Shown here: one piece after another, positions 49,167 through 62,600 of the stretch
Layout of the letters: each line of letters opens with the position of its first letter
Position numbering within the stretch: position 1 is the stretch's first letter
Assembly (NCBI RefSeq): GCF_028453695.1
Contig: NC_135773.1
Span: 25,407,782-25,471,781 of the forward strand
Direction: 5' to 3'
From: Augochlora pura
Lineage: Eukaryota; Arthropoda; Insecta; Hymenoptera; Halictidae
DNA: 64,000 nt
Notes under the pieces: model-generated
What the model was told of the DNA's origin: nothing
Seen by the model: the letters and a program-made list of their open reading frames with translations, nothing else
The model's database searches: none
Position numbers and translations under genes: made by a program

Positions 49167-52100
49167 ATCTACTACTAAAATATAGTAAAATAAAATCTAC
49201 TACTAGATAGTAGAGCTTGCATAAAATCTTCACCACGAGAGTCTGACTCGTTATTGTGTAGTGTATTGGGTTAACTAAAATTTATTCTACACAGACAAAA
49301 TTTTGTTTTCCACTACACAGATCTTCGCGCTATGCATGTATACTTCTACCGAAGAACGAACAAAGAGAACAACGAAATAACTGCAGACTTTTAGGCGAGC
49401 ATTCGCGATACGATTAGTATATTAGTAGATCGAGAATTACGAGGCGGACGTTTTTCTTCCAAATCCAACGGGAAATACGAATGCAGTGGTGAAACGGTCA
49501 AGCGAGGGAAGAATGGGAATCGCGGTTTCGCGATGTTTGCGAAATGCAAATCCGTCGTCAAGTGCGTATCTCGCCCGCTTACGTGTCCTTTTTCTCGGCG
49601 CGGTAAGGTCACGTGGGCGCGGGAACCACGGTCGAAAGTCATAGCGAAAGGTTTCGTGGTTTAAGAAAGAGCGAGAGGATTCGTAACCTGCGTTTGACAC
49701 AAGGCCGTGCAATGGCAGGTTCAAGGTCGTCGAAGATGGAAAAACGATTGCGAAACGGGGACACACCGGCAGCAGCTGCCCTCGCGTACGAACGCGCGCG
49801 CGCGCGCGCGCTGCACCTGCGAGAGCGCCGTGACACTCGCCGCCCACATTCCTCGCGATCGGTCTTACGAAACGCGCGCGCGCGCGACAACCACGATCGG
49901 CAAAGTCAAGTCGAGGCCGACTTGAGAAAAACGGGAAGTTTTCGATCCGCGAACAGAGATAGCACGCTCAGGTAAAAGTATCCGTTATGAAACGCCGAAG
50001 CTCCGATTGCGATCGTTTCATAAGAAAACAGCGGAATATATAATATTATACAGCATGTGAAAGTGGATTGACGCCGCTTATATAGTCATAATTATATTGT
50101 TATTTTATTCATTTCAATTTATTTTATATTTTATTCATTCCAGTTACATATTCAATTTCAATATTTCAAAATAACGCTCGAACTCAAAAGAAAGCTATAA
50201 ATACATTGGTGACGAAGTATTGGTACAATTACCCTTTCGCGAACGATGACAAAGTATGGTAAGTCGCGCCGTCGTAAAAAGTGGCGAAGTGTGGTACAGA
50301 TGCGCGGGTCGCGAAAGGGTTGAAATTAGAAATGGCAGGGAGATAACGGCGCGGGGTAAATTTTGGTGCGATTTGTTGAATCGGTCGATAATCATTTAGT
50401 CTTGCGCTGCAAGTTCGATTATCCGTGCATGAATAATTAATTCGTTGATTACTGTGCACACTCGAGGCTCTCCTGTATGCGTACGTTTCCAGGAGGAATT
50501 AGCATCGGATCTCTCTCGCGTAGATCACGTGGATCTTCTCATGCGATTGTTTTCTATGGTCAACGATACCTCCGCTCGTTCTACCAGAGAAATTACTTGT
50601 CATGCGACAATCGTCGTCGACGACTGCAATTACACGAAATATAACTTTCAATAAAGCACTCGGAAGACAATGTTTTTCGCGTCACATGGAAAACGTGTGT
50701 GCAGTGCTTCGCGTTGCAGTCGACTCGGAATTCTCTCCGGGGCTCTTGAAGCGTATAGACGACGCTGATTTTCGAGATGCGTCGCGTTCTAACGAGCCTT
50801 TGGAACCGGTATTCAAAGTCGCGCTCGCCGGGACAAGACGTTGTCGCGCGTTGCAAGCGGAAATTTTCAAGCGGGAACCGTGAATGAAAGTATTCGATTC
50901 ATAATGGGCAGGCTGGCGCTCTCTCGGGCTCCGTTCTCTTTCTCTTTCCCTCGGTCTGATCTCGAACGGTGCCAGGTTCTCTTTGAAATGTTAATTCTAG
51001 TCATTACGTATGATCTTGGCACACTGACCACTTTAGTTTCGCTTTGAATGGGGGACCATGCCGCCCGATCCCCGTTTTCATACTCAACACGGGGCCGGGT
51101 ACGGAGCCGCGTGTGTTCCATCGCGTCTCGCCGCTCGTAAAACGAATTCTCACGCGCGCGAGTCTCGCGCTCGTAAAAACCGAACGCGGCGAAGTTTTAT
51201 TTCTTCGACGGAAAATAAGGTAGGGTTCGCGACCGATAAACTGTTCCGTAATGTCTGCGCTTCGCGGACGGCCCGCTACACCGACTACCGTCGATCGAAC
51301 CGACGGAAATATCGAGTGCAAAACGTATCGAGTTCTCGGTGGATTTGTGGGTCGGTGCAGCGAACGAGAGTGATACACGCCGCTCGTTAAGCGGATTTCT
51401 CGTTTTGTCTTTTTCTTTCTCTTTTTCTTTTTTTTCGTCAGAGAGTCACCGGGATAAGAAACTTCCGTAATTGAAGCGGCTTTGCAGTTAATTCACCAAG
51501 CAAGTATACATACAAGGCAAGGCCCGCCAGGGGTTGGTTTACCCTCGTAATTTAGTTGTCTCGAGCGGGTAAATAACTCGTCGGGGGTCGAGTCTACATC
51601 GCCGTGGCTTCCATACAAAAATTCCCCGGCGACTGTTTAAACCTCTCTCTCTCCAGCGGGCGCGCAGCATCCCTTAAAAAGCAACGGATTAATGTCGTTG
51701 AAGCAATTCCGTTGTTGGTCTGCGGTCTACGACGCGATTCCGAATGTCTTCGTCTGTCTTCTTCCAATCTCGCGGCTTCGTGGCAATCTGTTCTTCGTCT
51801 TTATTCTCATTCTCGACCAAAGCGTGCTCAAAAAGACGAAGACTTGGAACCACACCGAGCCACGCATTGTATTGCAATAGAAATGAATTTTCCAAATTGA
51901 TCAGAAATTAGTGTCACCCATATTTGCAATTGTAAATATGTTGCACATTGTATTGCATTAAAAATGAATTTTCAAAATTGATCAGGAATTAGTGTCACCC
52001 ATATTTGGGTGACGCGGCGCTGAACGTGTTGAATCTATTTAGGCTTGTACCGTTATTCGGAGACACCCCCGGTATGTTCGCGAACGTGCTTGTCAGAGAC

Positions 52101-54665
52101 GCGTCCTCTACATCTAATACGGGCAATCAAATTATATAATATAATGATACAGCTTCGGTAAGAACAGTTAGTCTGATTGAACTATACAAGAGCGCCTGCA
52201 GCACCTCCCAGTTTCTCTCGCGCCTCTGTTCGTGACGTGGGAAAGGCGCAAATCATTACCTGGAACTAGTAAAGTAAATTAATTACGTTATTAATATAAT
52301 CGGTTCATTCAGTAAAGTTTTAGATTCCGTTTGTACTCTGCTGGTCTCTTAAACGCCGTTGCAACAATTATTTCAATTAATTTTTGTCTGTAATATACAA
52401 ATCATGAATTCTCGTCATTTTGCTATGGGCGATTGTTTGCGAAACGACAAATTTTCGGCATATGGTCTAATATATGTTAATAATGTCAAAATTATTTTGG
52501 AAATGACATAGCAATCTTCATTAGCGTCTCAGAGTGCAAAGGGTTAAGAATCTGAAGCGACGTGATAGCTACCCTTGCGATAGCATCGTGAAACTTGGCT
52601 AGTACTCTTCTCTTCGAGTAGTCTGAACAAAAATCAGTAAGCTTTGAGCACAAATGACCGTCTCGTTCGGCCATAATTTTCTATAGCGAATCTCGAACCG
52701 ACGTTGAAGCTTCTCAGTCGCGTTCAGCTGACAATGGAGAAGTATTATTGCCGTTGCTGTTAGTGTCATTTAAAAGCGGCAGGATCCAGCGGGAGAACCA
52801 ACAGTTACCGGTACACGTGTCCGGAATTTAGGTCAGCCATTTCGCTGGAGTCTGCCTTTTAAGCTGTTTCGGCAGCACTTTTCGGATCGCGTCGATCTCT
52901 CTCGAATACCGAGCGTCGCCGTATCCCGTCACAAGTATCCTGACTTAGCAATAATTCCACCATCCCCCCCTCCCCCCCCCCCCCGACCCCGTGTTATCGA
53001 TCCGACCGCGTCGGAGCATCCCTCGGCTTGCCACCCTCCATGGATTTCGATTTTCCTCGCCACTTTGTCGCCCGTTTCCCGGATAAGACCCCTCCACCAC
53101 CATCGTCTCGATCTCGTTTCGCGCGATTCTCTCGTTTCGCGCGATCCGCTCGCGCACTAATTCTCCTTTCCCTTTCTTGTCCTGTCGCGCGTTACAGCAA
53201 ATTCTCCCCAATTGTTCCTCGGCTTGTAAACAAAACAAGGACCAGTTGAGAAGAGAGGACACGATTATTTGAGGTTTAAAGATAAAGATAAAATGGATAA
53301 AAATTTGCTTTATTTATCAGACTATATTCCCTGGGTTTTTACATATGATGCCCGGGGGTGTTTACAGTCGCATCGCATTAAAGCGCTCGCTGAAATATAT
53401 ATAGAAATAAATCAAGTAAAATATACCGCGAATAAACAAATAAATTACACGATGGCTTATAGTATACAAAATTAATATTGAAAACCGACTACGCAGTAAA
53501 ATATAATAAAATAAAATAAAATAAAAAAAATAAACAGCGCACATATACAATAGTCGGGTAAAAATGGTTAAAACAACAGAATTATCATGCGATGAAAGAA
53601 AGGTAAAATAGACACGTGGATATATAAAATAAATTAAAAAACACGCATAAGATGCCAAGATATGAAGTCGGTCATAGCTTTTAGACTCGGTTTTCAAAGA
53701 AACGAAAAACAGACAAAAGCCACGGGCGTGCATACTATACATCTTGTGCAACGATTTCGAAGAAGCATAGAAGGTTTATTCTGCAGCGTGTTCTCCTTTA
53801 TGCCGAACTTTCCTTATTTCGAAAGACTCTCGTTCTCCATAGAACAGAAAAAAAATACGGTAGCACAATTGAGGATCGCATGACCCGGTTGTGGGGAAAG
53901 GCGGAAACTTTTGCGTCAGGTGCTAAAAAAAACTACTTGACAGAAGGTGGTAACGCGGCAGCAGGCGAACGATGCGAGCATATTTCGTGAAAGAGAACGA
54001 GGAGGTGGAATCGGTGAACGGGCTTTGGGCGCATACGTTCGATTCGATACGTTTCATTTCGCAGGGAACCGATCGTTTGATGTAACATTAAGGCATTACT
54101 GGAAACGACTAGGCAGACGGGAACGGTTTTCTGTATTGCGAGGACAGCGACGAGTCGCACGCCATCCTCAATAATTCAGGAAGGGTTCTATCTTTCACGG
54201 CGGGGCACACCAGCGTTGTGGGCTTCCCCGGGCAAGAAACGCGGCGCGGGCGCCGATATATCCTCGACGAATATATCGAGAATATATTCATATCTTCCTT
54301 TATTTATTGAAAATTAACGGGCCGCCTCATTGGCGGATGATACGACGGGTTGATTCCGCTCGATAAGAACGCGTTTTCTGGACGCAGACATTTACGGTAA
54401 CGTTGGTGCAATGAACCTCGGCATATTGCGTATACACGGAATTCGCGCGAACACCGAAGAACTCATAATACCGCGCGTGAGAGATTCTTACTTAAATGCC
54501 ACAGTCGTTCGACGAGAATGAGGCCTAGAATTTGCGCGCGTGTGCCGCGATGTCTTCATGCTCCCAGCTTTTTAACCACCTTCAGCTGACAATAAACATT
54601 ATCATGTGATGTTAATTTTCTTTTTAATGAACCCTTTGCGGATGGGACTCTCATCACTGTAACCC
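49167..54665. other. Non-coding region, no gene supported
   Basis: Includes an alternating CG tract (49791-49811), a lone TTAA-type right end GTGCAAAGGGTTAA at 52534-52547, a poly-C/T tract (52966-52984) and an AAAAT pentamer run (about 53505-53530). Open frames on both strands show composition effects only. Confidence 0.45.
51870..52013 (+). repeat. Two-copy 80-bp duplication ending in a hairpin
   Basis: Two units share GTATTGCA..A.AAATGAATTTTC, AAATTGATCAG.AATTAGTG and TCACCCATATTTG. The second ends in a perfect 8-bp stem, GTCACCCA (51994) with TGGGTGAC (52006). The first ends in an AT palindrome around CAATTG. Confidence 0.75.
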
Positions 54666-54904
54666 TTAAATCCTTTGCGGTTGAGTGGGCGTCTCTAAGG
54701 TGCCGCTAAAAATGATCATATCACGTTTCAAAGTAATTTTTATCAAGTTTTCTTATATTTAGAAAATTGTTGAGGGTTGTTAACGTAGCTGTTAACTATT
54801 GCACTAGTCACAAAATGCAATGTATAAAATACTTCAGGTTATAAGAAATGGAAACACTATATCTTGCATTTCCAGTTAAAATGGCTCTGACTACAAAGGG
54901 TTAA
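54666..54904 (+). mobile_element. TTAA-flanked miniature inverted-repeat element, copy B
   Basis: Starts TTAA-ATCCTTTGCGG and ends CTACAAAGGG-TTAA, length 239 bp, with an interior homologous to 24581-24822 in the same orientation. Just upstream, at about 54625, TTAATGAACCCTTTGCGG looks like the left end of another decayed copy. Confidence 0.7.
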
Positions 54905-57900
54905 ACGTGAGACCATGTTTGTAAAGTTTGACACCTCCTCTTCAATTGAAAAAAGAAAGAGAAAAAGTGACGAAATCATAGTTCGGATTAAAACTTTTAT
55001 GTGGATTCACTGAAACGTACCCTATGAAATTGTAACAAACTTTTCGAACAACTTGATAAGTTGTATTTTATCGATTGCTACGCTATTGTTACAATTTTAA
55101 GGAGAATCGTTAAAGAAATGCTAAGAAGGTATTCTGGAATGCAAAAAACACTGATAGAGCGACGAATATACGATACCAGCGTTTAATACTATAGTTCTTT
55201 CTGTTCGATAGCTAACTTTTCTCGTCATTTTAAATTGCACCGAGATTATGTTAGAGCTACAAAGGAACCTATTATTTCTACTTCTAGAGCAATCTAGGAA
55301 ACGAAAGCCCTAGAACGCAAAAACACTGAAACACTGAAGTATTAACATTCGGTATGCTCGTCCCGAAAAACTAAGTTTTCTAGTCCAATGATCTCAATTG
55401 CCACTGAAAATGTTGTAAAATCGCACCGGTCATTACGATCGTCACTGCAAAATTGACTGTTACACATGAATATTATCGCACTCCTTTAAGACTTATTAAT
55501 ATTTAAATATTCAAGTAGATGTGAGCACGTAATAAATAAATAAATATTTCCTGACATTAATATTTAATTATTCAAGTAAATGTAAGCATGCGATAGATAT
55601 ATAAATGTTCTTTTCTCCTAAGAGATGGTCAGAATCAAGAAAGTTCTAAGCATCGTAACTGCGAAGAAATTGCAAATATAAATTGTTGAAACTTCAGAGA
55701 CGGAGACACACAGATTGTTTTGAATTATTTGGCCGGGTTACCGAATGGTCGTGATCAGGAGTGGATACGAAGGCTGCGGGTGCGATTCGCCGTCGAGTGG
55801 GCGACTTCAGTGCAATTTCAGGTCATCTCGCACTTATATCGGCTTTAATTGAGGCGCTCGTTAACGGTCGTGTCCTTGTTAAAATTTTCGCCGCGCCCTC
55901 TTGTATTCCGCGTGTTCCTCTGTGCAGTTTCGTTAGGGCTCCGCTGTGCTGTCCCTAGCTTAGCAATTGATCTGATCGTTTCTCCGGGTTTCATTTCGGA
56001 GGGTCAGTTCGTTCGGACGAAATTCGGGACCGTTTGGTAATGCCCCGGGAACTTGCCGTTTCGCTTACGAGTAATCCTACTTTCGAACTTCCTGGTTATT
56101 CTATTGGACTTGACGAAGGCGGCGGCTGTAAAGTCAACCTCTAATCTTGAAGCCGAGTCTGCGAGCCGGGGATGCTTCATAGTTCGTAAACGCTTGCTGA
56201 ACTTCTACGCTTGGACAAATAAGTCTATCGGGGTATATTCTTAAGTATGCCGTGTATCAAGTTCAGAATTTCATATTATTTGTTAAACAGTTCTCCTGGG
56301 CTAGAAGAACATTTTGTCAGTTAGAAATATGCTTACCCAAATCGCTAATAATAATTCTTGAAACTAAGAATAGTGTAACTTGATACATATAGAAAAAGGC
56401 AAAAGACAGATATTTTCCATAATGTTAACTTCAACTCCAAATATTGTAGTAAGTCTGTCGTAGAATTGTTTCGAATACTAACTACTGCAATACTACAAAC
56501 AGTACAGTATAACATCGTAACATATACCACTGAAATGGAATACCCTGAATAACAAGGTTCTTATCTTTTAGCAAACGTATTCCGTTCAGTAAAGATAGAA
56601 ACTCGCAGTTCGGTGCAATTATAGCCTGCAAGCGACCAGCTCGGAATCAGGCGTCGACGCGACGCGGCCAAACAGTTGTTTGCAATCGCAGCACCGATGC
56701 TCGCATCGCACAGTTTTCCACGCGGTAGATTTTCGGATGCAGGCTGTTCTGTTTCGGAATATATATGTCCCCCGAAGTTTCGCAAGTTTCGGAGTTCCCG
56801 GGATTTACGCATCGACCCATCTGTTTAGCTACCGTTTTGTAAGACGAGGATTTCCTGGACGGTTACCGTTTAATCTTCTTAGCTCTCCGTTTAATCTCCC
56901 CGATTTGTTGGCCCGATGTTTCTGCCGTTTAAGCTAATGGGAGAGTTAAATTTGCAAAAGGAGCCTGGAGATTACTCCTCCAGGCGGCGGAGAGCGCGGC
57001 GGTCGGTCGGTCGGTCGGTCGCCGTGTCTCGGAACGGGTCGCGATTTCTAGACGTCTCGCGAATCTCAAACTCCGCGTCATCGTTCGTGATTACTCAAGA
57101 GATCGGCGCGCGCGCGCGCGCGGCACCGGTGCGTTCGAGTAAAACGATTTATCCGTGCCGGCTGTGTGTTCGCTTTTTACCATTACGAAACGCCGCGTCG
57201 GAACGTTCTTTCACGGCGAGCCGCGTTGCCATTTTCATCGGGCTCTCGCGGAGCTCGCGGGGATTACCTAACGCAAAGGATTCGAACGTCCCTGACGTAT
57301 TTTTTCTTCTTGTTTCTCTTTTTTCTTTTTTTCTTTTCCTTTCTTTTTTTGCCTAACGTTCCATCCAGCCGTTGCGCGCACCTCCCGCGACGCGTTGCAC
57401 TCCCGGCTAGCCTCCCACGCGCCACCTCCGTCACTCTTTCGCGCCCACTCCTTTGTGAACCACGGCCGCATGAAACTCCGCCGCGGAAACGAGATTAAGC
57501 GGGCTCTCGTCGAGCTCGCGTCGACGCGCCCTGATCTTGAAACCTCTGTGAAACGCAAGCTCGACGTTACGACGTCGCTGGTGACGCCGCCGTCGCCGCT
57601 GCTGCTGCTGAAGAGTTCGCGATTGTTTGGCATCCCCGAGAAACGATCTCGGACTCGAACAAAAGTAGCTTCGTCTCGAAACTCCGCCGCGTTCGAGATG
57701 CATAGGCTGCGCGTACTTTCGGACTCCGGCTGGTTCCATAGGTCAACGATACAACAAATTTGTTCACTTCTGTATAAATCCATTTCACTGTTCGAAGGAT
57801 TATCGTAAAAGGGGTATTTACAAGTTCCCTGTTCTAGAAAGAATGAAAACTTAAACTTTCCATACGGGGTCATATTGATCCGAGGACAATAGGAGGGTTA

Positions 57901-58610
57901 AAGTTCTACGACGCGACTGAGACAGCCGTTCTTATTATTATTTAAGTTGACCGATGGATTTCCATGTATGACAACGTGGCGTCAAGCAATTATCTTATCC
58001 CTAAAATACCGCGTCACCCGTCGCAAGTTTCACAACGTTCTAAAGCGGCAAACGCAGTTGAAAAGTTGTGCATCGTCGGCGGGGAAAATGGATCGGAGAG
58101 GATCGCGGATTTTTCGCGAGAAATAGGATCCGATTTCCGTGCAACGCGCGCGCGCGCGATCTATCCAGAAAAATAGAAAACAAATTATCGGAGCGGTTAT
58201 CGCAGCCCGGTTTCGTTACGAGGAGGGTGGAATAACCTCCGCGTCTGCTACATTATTGAACAGTCGTGCCCCGGCTATACCGCGGCCGAGTGGAACGGAA
58301 CAGTTCTTTTTTCTGTCGCGGCGTAATTAGTCCATCGCGATGCGCACGCTGCGGCCGCGATATTATTCCGTAAACGCGTAAACCGGCCTCGTTACCCGCG
58401 GCGACATCCTCGCGTAGCAGTCGCGCGTCGGTGGCTCTATCGATCGATCGCGTCGCGGAACACTTAGCCGACAATTCGACCCGGCCGTAGTCCTTTGCCT
58501 CTGCACTTTCCTAATTACGGGTCGGGCATCGATAATGGATCGGCCGCCATTTTCTCCGCGAACGCGGATCTGTGCCATTCAACACGCTGGCCCCGCCGGT
58601 CCGCCACAAT

Positions 58611-58631
58611 TACCCCCCCCCCCCCCCCCCT
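58611..58631 (+). repeat. Poly-C tract
   Basis: About 20 consecutive C residues followed by CTCCTCC. On the reverse strand this is a G run able to form G-quadruplex structure. Confidence 0.9.
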
Positions 58632-59603
58632 CCTCCTCTCCCCCGGTTAGTGATCGATCAAAATTCTTAACGTGCTCGCAGTATACATCGGTCGAATAAA
58701 TGTTACAAACACGGCTCGGCGGAGTCTCGATTTTCTAAACTAGATACGGATGTTCGGATAGTAGAACCGACGCTCGATGAACGTTGCTAGATAATAGTGA
58801 AACCTGAGTTCCCAAGAAAATTCTCCAATATCTTATTTAACCACTCGACTCAGAATCTTTTATCAAGGGTATGTCAGACTAGAATTTAAAAAATCGTTCT
58901 TTTCTCATTTAATTTTCACCGAGGGAGTCTTTGAAAATATGAATACAGTGTCGTTTACTTAGCTTCGGAAAAATAGCGAAGTTGCAAGAACGAGAGAGAA
59001 GAAGCTAAAAACCGTTTATAAAAAATTGTAACTTTCCTATATTTCATAGCCACAGCTATATCCCTCTAATAGACATGCCATCTCTCCCCTGCCTTTTTTT
59101 ATTTAACGGGGCAGTGCGAAGGATATTAACCATGGAAATATTTCTTTTTTAATGTCTGGTGTTGCAAACATATGGTACTGTTTGTACTTCAACAAAAAAA
59201 AATACTCTATACACGACAAACATAAGTATATACATTTATGAAACTTTCAACCATGAAGGAACTTGCGTTTTGTTTCAAACGAAACCGTTTCCACCGTGCG
59301 ACATGCAAACAGTAACCCCCCCAAACGGACGTTGCGACCGCTAAAATTTTCTGTTCCGGCCGACAAAAGTAACACGGTAATTCCATATCGGTCAGATGTA
59401 ATTGAAGCGGTCATTTTAGTGGTCTCTATTCGTTTGTAAAGCAACCCTTTCGAGCTCAGCGAAGGGATGCGAACCTCGCGCATCTCGCTCGCCCTGCGGA
59501 TTCATTCCCATTACACGCCAATTACACGATACTTTTCTAGAATTACGCTCGTCCTTCCTCGCGTCCCGCCCAAGCCCGCGCGTACAGGTACATTTTCAAC
59601 TCG

Positions 59604-59607
<4 letters not shown>

Positions 59608-59663
<56 letters not shown>
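59608..59663 (+). repeat. (CT)n microsatellite
   Basis: About 28 uninterrupted CT dinucleotides, the longest pure microsatellite in the window. It creates artificial Ser-Leu or Arg-Glu open frames on both strands. Confidence 0.95.
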
Positions 59664-59665
<2 letters not shown>

Positions 59666-62600
59666 GGAGGCATCCGACTCCGAGACACCGTGGCTATACC
59701 GTGGACGGCGCGCGCGAGCGACAAGAAAGAGGGAAAACGGTCGCGAACACCGCCGGAACGGTTATTAGAGGGAGAGAGTACGGCGGCGAAGGGTGGCGGC
59801 CGAAGTCGAAGAATAGGGTGGCGGATATCAAATATGCTCGGACAGATGCGTCGTCCCACAGTAGTTTGCCATTCTTTGTCCGTTTTTCTCTGTCTCTCTC
59901 GCCGTTTGGTCCGTCGTTCCTCTCGTCTTCCGTCCCGGCTCTCCCGGCGTGTGCTTTCAACCCCCCTGTCCGAGCGACGTCCGGACCTGCTGGCTCTGTC
60001 CACGTTTTTCCCGCCGTGTAATTACAGTTTCCCGTGTGTTGCATACCCAACAACTGCTCCGCGTACTCTCCGCGCCGGCAACACCTGAATTAGGCCCGAA
60101 AGGCGGCAATCTAACGTCATACGGGGGACCTCTCTCCCACCTCGCCACTCCCACCTACCCATTGTGTGTACGCCGCTCGACGTCGAGCTTTTTCCTCGTT
60201 CCACGTTTTCCTGCGTTTTCGAGAGCGTGGGCAATTTTTTTTTTGTTTCGTGGCGCACAGAGAGGCGACGGACCATCGGCGATATTTAAATAACAGTTGG
60301 TCGGCGAACGCGCAATGCCCGGTTCGTTTCCGGGGAACGGCGATATCGACTAGCAACCTGCGTCCGCTAATTAACCGCAACACCTTGACCTATGCTACAG
60401 AAATCATCGAATTTTCACTTTCTGTTCTACCCTCTGTCAATTCTTTTTTCCCATCCGCGTGTCATTAACGAGCATCGTGGCGAGAAGCACGGAAGCTTTG
60501 GATAGATTGTTTAGTAGGAATAAAGAGATAGATAAAAAGAATTGATTGTATCTTATTATAAAAATTCATTCCTGAAGAATAAATTATTAGTTAATATTAA
60601 AGATAGTATAGAATTATTATGCCGCGGATACTTAAAATATTTAACAGTTTAAGAACACTATTTTGCAATTCGTTCAAATTATTGAGACTTAAAATCCTAG
60701 TCATTTTTTCATCCGATGCGAACGAGCTAAACCATGGAAGGTAGAAAAATAGTCGGTTCGCGTGGCTGAAGAATTTCCCGGAAAATTTGTCGAAGCAGTT
60801 CGAAGGACAGCGGTTTTCCTAAACCGTTCCGAGGACTTCGAGATAGAGAAGAGTCCGTTCGATGTGTAAAATTGCGAAAAAATTGCTGGAATACGGCGGC
60901 TCGCCGGGGAAAAGCGATTCAACGCGCGTTTCTGCAGGCGACTGTATCCTGTTTGTTCCGAGCGAAATGCGATGTTCCGGGAGGAGCCGCGATACACCGC
61001 TGCGAAGCTGTAAAATGGAATTGTCGGCCTTGTTTGATCGATCGAATTCCCGGACCGTCGAATCCTCGAACGATCCAACCCGAAAATCCAATTTATTCAT
61101 TGCATCTCGTTGGAGGCATTACTCCTCTAGGAAGACCTTTACAGTCTGCGCAACCCCTCCGCCGGGTTATCCGACTTTAAATATTGAACTTCGGCTTTGG
61201 CGGGACGTCTTCCCACATCCCTCGATCAGCGCTTCCTTTCGACGCCCCCACACGGTCTCCGTCGACGCGATAGGCTTCTTCTACTCTTCTATTCCGACGC
61301 GATGCGATCCGCACTTTGACTTAATTTCGTGTATTGTTCGAGCCGTCGAAACGAAATCACATTCCACCTTGCTTTAGCGCACCTTACCATTTGAAACAAT
61401 TTTATAGGACTCGAACGAAACTTTCATTTGTTTTAAATTTATTTTATAAATAATTGTGAGACCCGCATAAAGAGTTTATTAAAAAGTAGAAGATATCTCT
61501 AGCAGACTGACGCTATTTTGAAAATACAAATAACATTATTAAATTAATATTTCCACTGTAATTATATCGGCTCTATATGTATGAATAAGTGTCTCTACAA
61601 CCGAGAAATACATATTACAGTAGCGTAACTTGGAAATATTTATATTCTCTTCGAAAGACAAAATCTTTTATCTAGTATCCGTCTACGAAAAGAATCGCCA
61701 AACTAAATTTTTAACGTCTCAGACCCGGCGTGTCTCCCCCCTTAAGAGGTCCGTGTCTCCTGGTCGACGCGAGTTGCCAGCGAACGGGGTTCGTTAATCA
61801 ATTTCGTTCGACCGTGGACGACCGCAGACTTTTTCCTCGTCGGGGGGGCATCCATTTTCCCCATACATCATACTCCATCAGGTTCCGTCGCATCCCCCGT
61901 GAAAAAAGGGAAGGGGAAGGAAACACGGAACGATGAACCAACGAAAGCTTCCTCGAACGCGGCGATGCTTCCCACCGACGCGATACAATAACTTGTGCAT
62001 TCATAACGACACGCGGCAAATTAAGTTGAACGGAAAGCAGAGTCGGGTTCTCTCAGTTTCGACGCGTATACCCCGTTCCCTTCTACGACTCGGGGGTGGG
62101 AGGAAGGGGGCTCTAGGAACCTCGGCTCTCTGGGGGGAGGGCCGCTAGATTCGATCGAAATCCATTTAACTTACCGTCGCCGATTCGATTCGTAAGATTC
62201 GCCGCGACGCGTGGCGAGGGAAGAAAATAAAGGACGAAGGAGTGTGCAGGGGGTGCGAGAGGGAGGGAAAGAGAGAGAGAGAGAGGGAGAGAGAGAGAGC
62301 GACGCGCGGGCTGCGGAGCCTCGGGAGGAGGGAAAGGACGGAAGGCGCGATTAATTATGCAGAGAAGCTGCGATCGATGGAGAAACGTGCCCCCGTAAAA
62401 TATTGATACCACGAACAGACTCTACCACCATAACCGTTCTCTGTTCCTACACCCCCGATCCAAGTATAGGGCCGTGTGTGCTATTTCGCTTCGCTGGCGG
62501 GCGGGGGAGAGGCGAATCTCTGTACGTGTGCAGGGCCTATGGATTGTTTCACGACCGTACCTCCGGAAAGACGTATTGCAACAAATGCTGATTGTTGAAC

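Noticed and set aside
49256..49318. Inverted GTGTAGTG / CACTACAC pair
   Set aside because: Only 8 bp with a loop of nearly 50 bases; expected by chance in a window of this size.
57268..57873. 201-codon reverse-strand open frame
   Set aside because: It overlaps a 137-codon frame on the other strand and others, ends in a poly-Lys/Glu stretch from a T/C-rich run, has no domain, and its start lies by a repeat end. GC-rich composition explains it.
59467..60088. Overlapping open frames of 119-184 codons on both strands
   Set aside because: They are carried by the CT microsatellite (Ser-Leu / Arg-Glu runs) and the low stop frequency of GC-rich DNA.
60862..61377. 171-codon forward open frame
   Set aside because: It overlaps other frames on both strands; no recognisable domain or splice support.
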